Source: Arcicella lustrica
GTDB lineage: Bacteria > Bacteroidota > Bacteroidia > Cytophagales > Spirosomataceae
DNA length: 64,000 nucleotides
NCBI RefSeq assembly: GCF_034930985.1
Contig: NZ_JAYGIM010000004.1
Coordinates: 62,001 to 126,000, forward strand
Direction: 5' to 3'
Part shown: positions 18,293 through 26,583 of the stretch, piece by piece
How positions within the stretch are numbered: position 1 is the stretch's first letter
Layout of the letters: every line of letters begins with the position of its first letter
The notes under the pieces: model-generated
What the model saw: only the letters and a program-made list of their open reading frames with translations
Told to the model about the DNA's origin: nothing
The model's database searches: none
Made by a program: the position numbers and the translations under genes

Positions 18293-18730
18293 TTATGACT
18301 GCTTTTCTGGTTTTGCTTCTTTAAACTCTACTTTACCATCTTGATATTTTGAAGGACATTTAAGCAAGATTTTTTCACATTTGAAAACATTTCCATCCAT
18401 GTTACCAATGATAACCATTTGCTCTGCTCTGCCCATATCTTGTGGTTTCGGAGCATTGTAAACTACTTTTTGTTCACGCCCATTGTTATCAATCAGCATA
18501 AATTCTAAGTGGTTGGCATCAAGCGTTGGATTATAGACCAAATCCTGAATATTTCCAGCAGCATCTTTTTTCAATTTGCCAACTACATGTACTTGGTCGT
18601 TGTCGCCAGTTTTTGCCATGTTTTCAGCGACAGAAAAATCAACATAAGTACTTGCTTCTGTACCTGTTGAAACAAGAATTGCTACGGCAATAGCAATCAC
18701 AATTAGTCCGATGATATGCGTCTTTTTCAT
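18293..18730 (-). CDS. ccmE: cytochrome c maturation protein CcmE, cysteine variant
   Basis: The 145-residue protein has one N-terminal membrane anchor (5-22) and an OB-fold periplasmic domain (VHVVGKLKKD, MVIIGNMDGNVFKCEKILLKC). It is the heme chaperone that receives heme from CcmC and hands it to CcmF. In the enterobacterial type the heme is bound covalently by His in an HxxxY motif. Here the matching position reads CPSKY, Cys125 to Tyr129, so the heme-binding residue is a cysteine, as described for Desulfovibrio-type and archaeal CcmE. A second cysteine (Cys118) is nearby. The family assignment is supported by both neighbours and fold; the cysteine ligation is inferred from alignment by eye. 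Confidence 0.88.
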   Translation of the reverse strand: MKKTHIIGLIVIAIAVAILVSTGTEASTYVDFSVAENMAKTGDNDQVHVVGKLKKDAAGNIQDLVYNPTLDANHLEFMLIDNNGREQKVVYNAPKPQDMGRAEQMVIIGNMDGNVFKCEKILLKCPSKYQDGKVEFKEAKPEKQS

Positions 18731-18743
18731 ATTTGTTTATAAT

Positions 18744-18776
18744 TAGTGATTGAGTGAATTGTGAGTTAGTGATTCG
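18744..18776. repeat. 7/8-bp periodic repeat with GTGA core, upstream of ccmE
   Basis: GTGA recurs at 8, 7 and 8 bp spacing. Nearly the same sequence recurs at 19744-19784 directly upstream of ccmC (GTGATTGAGTGA is shared exactly), so the two ccm genes carry copies of one element just 5' of their start codons. Confidence 0.55.
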
Positions 18777-18818
18777 TTAATAATCCTAAAATCTAACATT
18801 CCGAATTACTCATTTCTG

Positions 18819-18846
18819 AAAGCTTAAAGCTCGTAGCTCACAGCTT
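18819..18846. repeat. 7-bp periodic repeat, NNAGCTN units
   Basis: Four exact 7-mers in phase (AAAGCTT, AAAGCTC, GTAGCTC, and a fourth ACAGCTT) abutting the stop codon of the CcmD-like gene. Confidence 0.6.
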
Positions 18847-18850
18847 CCCA

Positions 18851-19072
18851 CTATTTTCTTATTTGTTTTTCTAACTTAGAAATTTTACTATCAAGATTTA
18901 TTAAGTAAACGATGATTCCAGCGAAAATGGTTGCAACAACTGCTACTACTACATAAATTCTACCGTCAGCAAATAATTTATCAGCCATTTCTGGTTCTCC
19001 AGCGGCATTATCTTGTGCAAAAAGGCTTACTGAAATAAGTAAGCAAATGATTAACGAAAGTGTCTTTTTCAT
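18851..19072 (-). CDS. ccmD: CcmD-family small membrane protein
   Basis: The 73-residue protein has a signal peptide (about 1-19, ending FAQ) and one membrane helix (about 39-60) with a short charged cytoplasmic tail (SKISKLEKQIRK). Its size, single helix and position between ccmC and ccmE match CcmD, which helps release holo-CcmE from CcmC. Sequence identity to the enterobacterial protein is not apparent to me, and a cleavable signal peptide is unusual, so the call rests mainly on context. It starts 4 bp after the ccmC stop, so the two are translated from one mRNA. Confidence 0.75.
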   Translation of the reverse strand: MKKTLSLIICLLISVSLFAQDNAAGEPEMADKLFADGRIYVVVAVVATIFAGIIVYLINLDSKISKLEKQIRK

Positions 19073-19076
19073 ATTT

Positions 19077-19736
19077 CTAATCTTGATTCAATGCTATCAA
19101 TTTTCTAATTCTTAAACGAAGGCTGGTAATCCAGAAAGCTAAACAAATCCAACCAATACAGGCAGGATAAAAAACGATTCTCATCGTATGTTCAGTATCC
19201 ATTGGTTTAAAACCTGGATTCCCGCCATTTCCCGGATGAAGCGAATCTGTCATTCTTGGTAAAATAATCAATAATGGTATCAACAAAGCAACTGCAAAGA
19301 TGTTATAAATCGCTGAAATTCTTGCCCTTTGCTGTTCATCTGTAAAAGAACCTCTTAAAATAACGTAGGCAAAATAAATTAATAAACCAATTGCAGCACC
19401 ATTCAGTTTCACATCGTTTGTCCACCAAGTACCCCAAGTATATCTTGCCCAAATACTTCCTGTTGCAATCCCAACAATTCCAAAAACAATGCCCGTATTG
19501 GCATATTCAGCCGCTTTGTCATCAAAACTAATAAGTGGATTACGAAGATATTGAATTGAATTCCATACCGAAACACTTAGCATGGCAAACATCGAAAACC
19601 ACATCGGTACATGAAAATAAAGATTACGAGCGGTTTCGTGAAGTATCGGTTGGCTAGGTATTCTACCCAGAAAACCCCAAATTACTACATAAGCCAATAG
19701 CACTACGGCCAAGATTTTATACCAGTTTTGTTTCAT
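19077..19736 (-). CDS. ccmC: heme exporter/handling protein CcmC
   Basis: The 219-residue protein has six predicted membrane helices. It shows the WWD motif WGTWWTND at 101-108 and two candidate axial heme ligands in external loops, His42 (NLYFHVPMW) and His167 (DSLHPGNGG). CcmC presents heme at the outer face of the membrane for covalent loading on CcmE. The gene is followed directly by ccmD. Its 5' flank carries a 7/8-bp repeat (19744-19784) shared with ccmE. The ATG at 19736 gives a normal N-terminus for the family. Confidence 0.93.
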   Translation of the reverse strand: MKQNWYKILAVVLLAYVVIWGFLGRIPSQPILHETARNLYFHVPMWFSMFAMLSVSVWNSIQYLRNPLISFDDKAAEYANTGIVFGIVGIATGSIWARYTWGTWWTNDVKLNGAAIGLLIYFAYVILRGSFTDEQQRARISAIYNIFAVALLIPLLIILPRMTDSLHPGNGGNPGFKPMDTEHTMRIVFYPACIGWICLAFWITSLRLRIRKLIALNQD

Positions 19737-19743
19737 TATTTAT

Positions 19744-19784
19744 TTGTGATTGAGTGAGTTGTGAATTAATGAGTTAGTGATTTA
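19744..19784. repeat. 7/8-bp periodic repeat with GTGA/ATGA core, upstream of ccmC
   Basis: A second copy of the element seen at 18744, with GTGATTGAGTGA identical and the rest diverged. It begins 7 bp upstream of the ccmC start codon. Confidence 0.55.
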
Positions 19785-19951
19785 CTATTTCACTCCATAT
19801 TTTCTCACTCTCTTGTTATTATTTTTTGTAAGCTATTGATTGATAATTTCCAGAATCTATTTATCAACCTCAACTTATATCATTTCCATTTTACTATTCA
19901 AGCCAACAAACTCAAATTTAAAGTCTTACTTATTGTCTCAAAATCCTAAAG

Positions 19952-19993
19952 TCTTGAATCTTGCGTCTTGCCTCTTGCTTCTTGTCTCTAAAA
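19952..19993. repeat. 7-bp periodic repeat, TCTTGNN units
   Basis: Five consecutive TCTTGNN 7-mers followed by TCTAAAA, in the gap between ccmC and ccmB and ending just before the ccmB stop codon. The same TCTTG/TCTAAAA units recur at 44991-45025, 25 kb away. Confidence 0.65.
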
Positions 19994-20002
19994 TCCCCAA
20001 AA

Positions 20003-20668
20003 CTAACTTCTCCACAAAAAAGGAAAAAGAATCACACTCAAAACAAGGACAATAGCATCTATTGCTAAAAGCATGAATACTTCGTCCAAGCTACTGGCTC
20101 TATCGAGTCCATCCAAAGCATTTTTAGAAATCTTCAATAACATCAAAAGCATTGGTAGAATAACTGGAAAGCTAAGGATTGCCATCAAAGTAGCACTATT
20201 TTCAGCTTTTGAAGCAATTCCAGCAATCATTGTAAGCGTACTTGCAAAACCAACTGCCCCCAACACAATACTTGCCAAATACAAAGGCATATCTCCAACT
20301 GGATTTCCCATCACTACAGCATACACACCAAAACCTGCCAAAGCCAGCACTAACATCAAAAGTGTATTATAAACAATTTTTGAAAGAATAATTCCGACAG
20401 GACTCGCCAAAGTATAATAATACAAAAGCCTTCCGTAACGCTCTTGTGTAAAACTTTTAGCAATGGCATTCATCGCAGTGAATAATAAAATAATCCAAAA
20501 GAGCGTATTCCACGTAATTTTATCAATCTGATTGGCTTTCATTCGAAAAGATAAATAACAAACATACACTGTACTAACAATATAGAGTAACATGCCGTTT
20601 AAGGCATATTTCTGTCTCAGTTCAAGCGTAATTTCTTTTTCTATTAAAGCCTTAATCTCTTTAAACAT
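20003..20668 (-). CDS. ccmB: heme exporter membrane subunit CcmB
   Basis: The 221-residue protein has six predicted membrane helices and the typical start FKEIKALIEKEITLELRQKYALNG. CcmB forms with the ATPase CcmA a transporter that releases holo-CcmE. No ccmA gene is in the window. ccmC follows on the same strand after a 266 bp gap made largely of short 7-bp periodic repeats (19744-19784, 19952-19993). The -7 box TAACTTTG lies 41 bp upstream. Confidence 0.9.
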   Translation of the reverse strand: MFKEIKALIEKEITLELRQKYALNGMLLYIVSTVYVCYLSFRMKANQIDKITWNTLFWIILLFTAMNAIAKSFTQERYGRLLYYYTLASPVGIILSKIVYNTLLMLVLALAGFGVYAVVMGNPVGDMPLYLASIVLGAVGFASTLTMIAGIASKAENSATLMAILSFPVILPMLLMLLKISKNALDGLDRASSLDEVFMLLAIDAIVLVLSVILFPFLWRS

Positions 20669-20708
20669 TCTCGGGAATAGGCAAATGCCTACTTTCTGTA
20701 TTTTTTTG

Positions 20709-20716
20709 CAAAGTTA
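20709..20716 (-). promoter_or_regulatory. -7 box TAACTTTG of the ccmB gene
   Basis: The minus strand reads TAACTTTG, a full match to TAnnTTTG, 41 bp upstream of the ccmB start. The -33 TTG is not at optimal spacing. Confidence 0.5.
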
Positions 20717-20920
20717 CGACACAAACAAAACGCTTGGTCATGAAACAAAATAATATTTTGACATTCCAAAATGATTTTAGTCATTAATTGTTTCTAATGA
20801 AGGAACTCTTTGTTAATTTGCATTTGTTTTAGAATAAGTCTAAATAAATCATTTTTCTTTAGATCTAATTAGCTGTTCGATTCCGATTATAGTATTTGAG
20901 TATTTATTCAGTTTTTACTG

Positions 20921-21154
20921 ATGAAAACAAAGCCCATGAAAACCATTGCAGATTTAAAAATAGGAGAACGAGGAGTTATCGTAAATTTCACAGACCAAGG
21001 TTTATCGTTGAAATTACTTGAAATGGGTTGCCTACCCGGTACTCAAGTCACTATGACACACATCGCCCCATTCGGCGACCCTATCGCAGTAAAAGTTTCG
21101 GGTTATGTACTTTCAATGAGGTTAAATGAAGCCTCAACGATTGTAGTTGCCTAA
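20921..21154 (+). CDS. feoA: ferrous iron transport protein A
   Basis: The 77-residue protein is a single SH3-like FeoA domain (DLKIGERGVIVNF, LLEMGCLPGTQVTMTHIAPFGDPIAVKVSGYVLSMRLNEASTIVV). FeoA is thought to assist the FeoB GTPase permease at the cytoplasmic face. A second ATG at 20936 would give the more usual MKTIADL start, so the true N-terminus may be five residues shorter. feoB follows 156 bp downstream on the same strand. No Fur box could be picked out with confidence by eye. Confidence 0.92.
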   Translation: MKTKPMKTIADLKIGERGVIVNFTDQGLSLKLLEMGCLPGTQVTMTHIAPFGDPIAVKVSGYVLSMRLNEASTIVVA

Positions 21155-21310
21155 AAGTAATTATACAATTTGATGATATTTGTATTTTCGTGATGAAAAC
21201 AACTTATCAAAAAAGTGAAAATAACATTTGATGTTATTCAATTACTTCATTTTAAAGCTTCTTTAAACAAAGGATGCTCTCAAGAAATTGCCGTTAATTA
21301 ATTTAATAAA

Positions 21311-23431
21311 TTGAAAAAATCTCCAAAAATAGCTCTCATCGGGAATCCAAACGCTGGGAAATCATCGTTATTTAACTCACTAACAGGACTTCGTCAGAAA
21401 ACTGGAAATTTCCCTGGAGTAACGATGGACAAACTAATTGGTAAGTGGAAATTAGAAACTGGGGATGAAGCCGAAATTCTGGATTTACCCGGCATCTACA
21501 GTATTTATCCAAAATCAATGGATGAACAAGTAGTTATCAACATTCTAGCCAATCCAAAACATCCCGATTATCCAGATTTAGCCATTGTTGTTGCTGATGC
21601 TTCAAACCTTAAACGTAATTTGCTACTTTTCAGCCAAGTACGTGATTTAGGAATTCCAACAGTTTTAGCACTAAACATGATTGACGTAGCAGAATCGCAA
21701 GGAATTGTGATTAATTCTGTGAAATTATCTCGTGAATTGAATGTTGAAATTGCTGAAATCAATGCTAAAAAAGGAATCGGATTAAACGGTTTGCGTTTGG
21801 CAGTCAATAAAACCTTAGAATCTGGCTATAATTCAAATGATTCGCTACCAATGTCTTATTCAAAAGAATTGGTAGAAGAAATCAAAGAAAAATATGGCGA
21901 TACCGATGATTACCATGCTTTACTTTGGCTTTCGGAACATGATAATTTAAGACAATTCAATACGCAACAAAGAATAGGTTTTGATGCACTTCAAGAAAAG
22001 TACGGTTGGAAAACGCAAGAAGCGCAATCAAAAGAAACGATGGCAAGGTATGCACAATTGAATGAAATTGTGGATAACTGTTTACACGAAATGCCTGTTG
22101 AAGAAGAACCTATCAATACTTGGACCGACCGACTTGATAAAATTTTCTTACATCGTTTCTGGGGTTATTTTATTTTCTTGGGCATTTTGTTCATTGTTTT
22201 CCAAGCAATTTTTACTTGGGCAACTTATCCAATGGATTTGATTGACGGTGGTGTAGCCTCATTAAACGAATTCCTCAAAACTGAACTTCCTAATTCAAAA
22301 CTTACCGATTTATTAACCGATGGGTTGATTTCGGGTATTGGCGGTGTGTTGATTTTTATTCCACAAATTGCCTTTTTATTCTTGTTTATTTCCATGTTAG
22401 AAGAAACAGGTTATATGTCGAGAGTAATGTTTATCATGGATAAACTAATGCGCCGATTTGGTTTGAGTGGAAAATCTGTCGTGCCTTTAATTTCTGGTAT
22501 CGCTTGTGCCGTACCAGCCATCATGAGTACCAGAAGTATTAGTTCGTGGAAAGACCGATTGATTACAATCATGGTAACGCCTTTGATGTCTTGTTCAGCA
22601 CGTTTGCCAATTTATACGGTGTTGATTGCTTTGGTTGTTCCTGAAAAAAGCTCATTATTTGGCATTTTCAATTTACAAGGAGTAGCACTTTTTGCACTTT
22701 ATTTATTAGGTTTTTTCATGGCTTTATTCTCCGCTTGGATTATGAAGTTATTGCTAAAAGTGCAAGAAAGAAGTTATTTCATCATGGAATTACCTTCTTA
22801 TAAAGGACCGAGATTTTCGCACGTTGCTATCACGATATTAAATTCTACTAAAGCATTCGTATTTGAAGCAGGTAAAATTATTGTAGCCATTTCAATTGTA
22901 TTGTGGGTTTTAGCAAGTTATGGACCTGGAGATGCCATAGAACAAGCAGAAATTAAAGTAAAAGCAGAAAACCCAACACTTTCTGGCATTGAATTAGACA
23001 ACAAGATTGCTTCTCAGAAATTAGAGAACTCTTATGCTGGCGTATTTGGAAAGGTTATCGAACCAGCCATTAAGCCTTTAGGTTATGATTGGAAAATCGG
23101 AATTGCCTTGATTACTTCTTTTGCTGCCCGTGAAGTATTTGTGGGTACGATGTCAACTATTTATAGTTTAGGTGGAGAAGTAGATGATGAAAACTCGACA
23201 GTAATGAATAGAATGCGAGCAGAAATTAACCCTGAAACGGGTAAACCGATGTATGATACTGCATTAGGATTTTCATTATTGATTTTCTATGCTTTTGCCA
23301 TGCAATGTATGAGTACACTGGCAATTACTTATCGAGAAACAAAATCTTGGAAATACCCAGCCATCCAATTATTTTACATGACAGGCTTAGCTTATATTTC
23401 AGCACTTATTGTGTATCAGGTACTGAAATAA
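21311..23431 (+). CDS. feoB: ferrous iron transporter FeoB
   Basis: The 706-residue protein has an N-terminal G domain with G1 GNPNAGKS (11-18), G3 DLPG (58-61) and G4 NMID, a helical GDI-like spacer, then an 11-12 helix permease with two gate segments (for example SGIACAVPAIMSTR, SCSARLPIYT). It imports Fe2+. The start codon is TTG at 21311: an in-frame stop lies at 21299-21301 and the G1 motif begins ten residues in, so no ATG can serve. There is no separate FeoC. A weak terminator follows at 23455. Confidence 0.94.
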   Translation: MKKSPKIALIGNPNAGKSSLFNSLTGLRQKTGNFPGVTMDKLIGKWKLETGDEAEILDLPGIYSIYPKSMDEQVVINILANPKHPDYPDLAIVVADASNLKRNLLLFSQVRDLGIPTVLALNMIDVAESQGIVINSVKLSRELNVEIAEINAKKGIGLNGLRLAVNKTLESGYNSNDSLPMSYSKELVEEIKEKYGDTDDYHALLWLSEHDNLRQFNTQQRIGFDALQEKYGWKTQEAQSKETMARYAQLNEIVDNCLHEMPVEEEPINTWTDRLDKIFLHRFWGYFIFLGILFIVFQAIFTWATYPMDLIDGGVASLNEFLKTELPNSKLTDLLTDGLISGIGGVLIFIPQIAFLFLFISMLEETGYMSRVMFIMDKLMRRFGLSGKSVVPLISGIACAVPAIMSTRSISSWKDRLITIMVTPLMSCSARLPIYTVLIALVVPEKSSLFGIFNLQGVALFALYLLGFFMALFSAWIMKLLLKVQERSYFIMELPSYKGPRFSHVAITILNSTKAFVFEAGKIIVAISIVLWVLASYGPGDAIEQAEIKVKAENPTLSGIELDNKIASQKLENSYAGVFGKVIEPAIKPLGYDWKIGIALITSFAAREVFVGTMSTIYSLGGEVDDENSTVMNRMRAEINPETGKPMYDTALGFSLLIFYAFAMQCMSTLAITYRETKSWKYPAIQLFYMTGLAYISALIVYQVLK

Positions 23432-23454
23432 TATTTCCAACAAGATTGATGATA

Positions 23455-23482
23455 AAGGCAGGCTTAGGGTCTGCTTTTATTG
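23455..23482 (+). terminator. probable terminator after feoB
   Basis: AAAGGCAG pairs with CTGCTTTT with one bulged base around a GC-rich loop, followed by a T-rich stretch. Confidence 0.5.
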
Positions 23483-23599
23483 TTTTATGATAAAATACAT
23501 TTTTCTCTCAAAGTCATTCAAAACTTTTCTTGGTAGATTACTCTTCGTCTTCTATATTTAAGGAAACGATTAATTTATTCACTCGCATCTCGACAAACA

Positions 23600-24244
23600 A
23601 TGCCTCAACAAAGTGCACTCATTATTTTTATTAAAAATGCAGTATTAGGAAAAGTAAAAACTAGAATTGCTCAAGATTTAGGAGATGAAAAAGCTTTGAA
23701 AATTTATGAAACGCTTACTGAAATCACTCGTTCAATTACTGATCAATTAACTGGAAAAAAGGTATTGTTTTATTCTGATTTTATCGATTACAATGACGCT
23801 TGGGATAATACTTTGTACGATAAGCAATTGCAAGTTGGCAATGATTTAGGAGAAAGAATGCTCAACGCTTTTACCTACACATTAAGCAAAGAGAATATTA
23901 AAAAAGCAAGTATTATTGGAAGTGACTGTCCAGACATTAGTCTATGGCATCTTACCAAATCATTTTATGCGCTTGATACACATGAAGTAGTAATTGGTCC
24001 AGCAAACGATGGTGGCTATTATTTATTAGGAATGCGAAAAGCTTATCCCGCAATTTTTCAAAACAAAGCTTGGAGTAGCAATAGCGTTTTAAAAAGTACT
24101 TGTGAAGAACTCTTGGCTTCAAGAATTCCTTATTATTTACTTCCTTATTTGACTGATACTGATACCATTCACGATTTTAGTCCAGCGTTTGAGCAATTAC
24201 TTATTCAGAAAGGAATTCTTACAAAAAATGAATTGAATCAATAA
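23600..24244 (+). CDS. DUF2064 / TIGR04282-type glycosyltransferase-like protein
   Basis: The 214-residue cytoplasmic protein has a GT-A-like fold: an N-terminal LIIFIKNAVLGKVKTRIAQDLG nucleotide-binding segment, then IIGSDCPDI (acidic metal-binding position) and the family mark GPANDGGYYLLGM. This family includes proteins near rSAM and arsenosugar genes and is similar to MobA/CofC-like nucleotidyltransferases. The substrate is unknown and no such partner genes are nearby. It is convergent with the NAD(P)HX repair gene; the stops are one base apart. Confidence 0.85.
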   Translation: MPQQSALIIFIKNAVLGKVKTRIAQDLGDEKALKIYETLTEITRSITDQLTGKKVLFYSDFIDYNDAWDNTLYDKQLQVGNDLGERMLNAFTYTLSKENIKKASIIGSDCPDISLWHLTKSFYALDTHEVVIGPANDGGYYLLGMRKAYPAIFQNKAWSSNSVLKSTCEELLASRIPYYLLPYLTDTDTIHDFSPAFEQLLIQKGILTKNELNQ

Positions 24245-24245
24245 A

Positions 24246-25763
24246 TTACCATCTCAAATTTTCGATAATGTCACTGGCAATCATTGCCATTTGCCCACGA
24301 GTTTCAGCGGCTAAATCTCCTGCTTCTCCATGTTTAAAGACACCTAAAATAGTGGCTTCTTTCGCTGAATAATTTTGAGCCAGTAAAGCAGCAATTATTC
24401 CAGTTAATACATCTCCACTTCCACCCGTAGCCATTCCTGCATTGCCTGTCGCATTAAAATAAATATCTCCTTCGGGTGTTGCAACTGCGGATTGATAGCC
24501 TTTCAACACTATAAATATTTGATATTTTTGAGCGAAAGTTTGAAGTAAAGCCAGTTTCTCATAATCGTCTTTCCATGTTTTTCCCAATAGTTTTTGAAAC
24601 TCTTTTGGATGAGGTGTCAAAATTGTATTTCTTGGTAGTTTATTCAATAATTCTTTCCCTTCCTCAGTCGCTAAAAGATTTAAGGCACCAGCATCAATTA
24701 CCAGTTTTTTATCTTGAGCCGACAAAATTACGCTTTCCAACATTTTAAAAACATCTGGATGTGTACCTATGCCCGGCCCGATTGCGATGGACTGATAAAT
24801 ACTTAAATCATTCTCCGTAAAATTGGTTGAAATAAAATCAAAATCGTTAGAACTTGTCCAAGTCATCGCTTCAGGAACAGCAATTTGCATGATTTCAAAT
24901 GCAATGTTCGGAACATGGCAAGTAAGTTTTCCCACTCCCGAATGCAGACAAGCTTTGGCTGATAAAATAGCTGCCCCCATCATTCCTTTTGAACCAGCAA
25001 GCAATAAAGTATGTCCAAAAGTACCTTTATGAGAAAATTTAGGACGAGCTATTGGTTGAATGTCTTGAGTATAAAAATAATAAGAAGGTAATTCTGAAAT
25101 CATTTCTTGGTTCAAACCAATGTCTAAAACTTCCCACTCACCGACATGTTCATAATTTTGAGGAAGCATCAAAGCCAATTTTGGCAACTGAAAAGTAATG
25201 GTAAAATTGGGTTTAAAAATAACATCTACTTTTGTATTTGCTTCATCCATAAACAAACCAGAAGCGATGTCAACCGATATTTTTTCAGCACTCAATTCAT
25301 TTAATTGAATAATCAAAGCTTTTAGAAGTCCATCAACAGCCCGATTTATACCAGCACCCAAAATGGCATCAATGATAATATCATTTGCTGTGATTTGTTG
25401 AAAAGCTTTAAAGTCATCTTCATTTTTAATAAAAAAAACCTTTTTTAATTCTTGTAGCCTGCGAAGATTAATCTCAAAATCAGTACTTGTTTTTTCAGCA
25501 TACTGAGCAACAAAAACATTAACCGAAAAACCTTTTTGAATCAATAAACGGGCAATCGCCAAACCATCTCCACCATTATTTCCTAAACCACAAAAAACAT
25601 TGACAGACAATTTTGAATTGTGAAAATACTTTTGAAGAAACCAATTCATAAAAGCAACGGAAGCTCTTTCCATTAAATCAACAGAAGAAATTCCTTCTTT
25701 TTGAATCGTAAAAGCATCCAATGCTTTTATCTGACTCGCTTTCAAAATTTTCAGCGTTTTCAT
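24246..25763 (-). CDS. nnr: bifunctional NAD(P)HX epimerase / ADP-dependent dehydratase
   Basis: The 505-residue protein joins the two enzymes of NAD(P)HX repair. The N-terminal YjeF domain (about 1-215; GLGNNGGDGLAIARLL, IIDAILGAG, ISVDIASGLFMDEA) is the epimerase; the C-terminal carbohydrate kinase-like domain (about 230-500; LAGSKGMMGAAILSAKACLHSGVG, LDAGALNLLA-like, LTPHPKEF, NAGMATGGSGDVLTGI) is the dehydratase, with the GSGD catalytic aspartate. It recycles hydrated NAD(P)H made by side reactions. It begins 9 bp after the siroheme-type gene, so both are likely one operon. Confidence 0.93.
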   Translation of the reverse strand: MKTLKILKASQIKALDAFTIQKEGISSVDLMERASVAFMNWFLQKYFHNSKLSVNVFCGLGNNGGDGLAIARLLIQKGFSVNVFVAQYAEKTSTDFEINLRRLQELKKVFFIKNEDDFKAFQQITANDIIIDAILGAGINRAVDGLLKALIIQLNELSAEKISVDIASGLFMDEANTKVDVIFKPNFTITFQLPKLALMLPQNYEHVGEWEVLDIGLNQEMISELPSYYFYTQDIQPIARPKFSHKGTFGHTLLLAGSKGMMGAAILSAKACLHSGVGKLTCHVPNIAFEIMQIAVPEAMTWTSSNDFDFISTNFTENDLSIYQSIAIGPGIGTHPDVFKMLESVILSAQDKKLVIDAGALNLLATEEGKELLNKLPRNTILTPHPKEFQKLLGKTWKDDYEKLALLQTFAQKYQIFIVLKGYQSAVATPEGDIYFNATGNAGMATGGSGDVLTGIIAALLAQNYSAKEATILGVFKHGEAGDLAAETRGQMAMIASDIIENLRW

Positions 25764-25772
25764 TGGCTTTGA

Positions 25773-26366
25773 TTATTTTTTATTAATCATACTTTCGGTT
25801 ACTTCATTCAAAACTCTGATTTTTTCCTGAAAATCACCTTTGATTGATTTTCTAATTTCTCGCAAATTTTCTAATAGATTCTGAATATCATCTGGAATAA
25901 TATCATCCAAAAACTCACGCATTCTTTTAGCCATCGTTGGCGATTTTCCATTGGTCGAAATTCCAATTTTCAAATCTCCTTTTTGCACGATTGAGCCTAA
26001 GTAAAAATCACAAAGCGCTGGTGTATCCGCAACATTACAAAGGATATGGCGTTCTGCTGTTATTCGCTTAATACTTGCATGTAAGTCAGGATTATCGGTT
26101 GCTAAAATCACCAAATCTCTTTCGTTCAAATCACTATTCTCGAAATTTCTTTCTTCTAAAATTACTTGAGGAAAATCTTTGGCGTATTCTCTTAATTCTG
26201 GTCTTATAAAAGTGCCAACAACGGTTACTTTGGCATCTGGACTATTGTTGAGCATTGCCGAAAGTTTTTCTAAACCAACATTTCCACCGCCAACAAGTAA
26301 AACATTTAGTTCTTCTAATTTAAGAAAAACAGGAAATAATCGGTTTTTTATGGAAGGATTTTGCAT
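25773..26366 (-). CDS. siroheme synthase N-terminal type dehydrogenase/ferrochelatase
   Basis: The 197-residue protein has the Rossmann motif LLVGGGNVGLEKL at about 20-32, then DLVILATDNPDLHASI and VADTPALCDFYLGSIVQKGDLKIGISTNGKSP, as in the CysG N-terminal/Met8 family (precorrin-2 dehydrogenase/sirohydrochlorin ferrochelatase). No methyltransferase (SUMT) domain is fused. It would provide siroheme for sulfite or nitrite reductase. It heads a two-gene unit with nnr. Length matches the short stand-alone bacterial versions. Confidence 0.88.
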   Translation of the reverse strand: MQNPSIKNRLFPVFLKLEELNVLLVGGGNVGLEKLSAMLNNSPDAKVTVVGTFIRPELREYAKDFPQVILEERNFENSDLNERDLVILATDNPDLHASIKRITAERHILCNVADTPALCDFYLGSIVQKGDLKIGISTNGKSPTMAKRMREFLDDIIPDDIQNLLENLREIRKSIKGDFQEKIRVLNEVTESMINKK

Positions 26367-26523
26367 CGTCTTTTAATTAATTGAGATTAAGTACTTTCGT
26401 ACAAGTTTTCCGTTGTTGGTTATTCTGTTTTGAATATCTTGACAATAATCAAAATACTTGAAAAAATTCTCGACAACTCAAGTATAAATTTAAGCTAACC
26501 ATTGGAAAAGCGAAGATACAAAC

Positions 26524-26555
26524 AAAAAACCTTGCTCGGAATCCGAACAAGGTTT
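26524..26555 (-). terminator. intrinsic terminator after the acyl-CoA ligase gene
   Basis: AAACCTTG, TCGG and their complements form a stem with one mismatch around a short loop; the minus strand continues with a T-run. It lies 29 bp past the ligase stop. Confidence 0.75.
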
Positions 26556-26583
26556 CAGTAATCAAGCATTTATATAAAAATCA

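Noticed and set aside
20669..20920. Fur box upstream of feoA
   Set aside because: No convincing 19-bp palindrome near the start; AT-rich sequence gives only weak matches.
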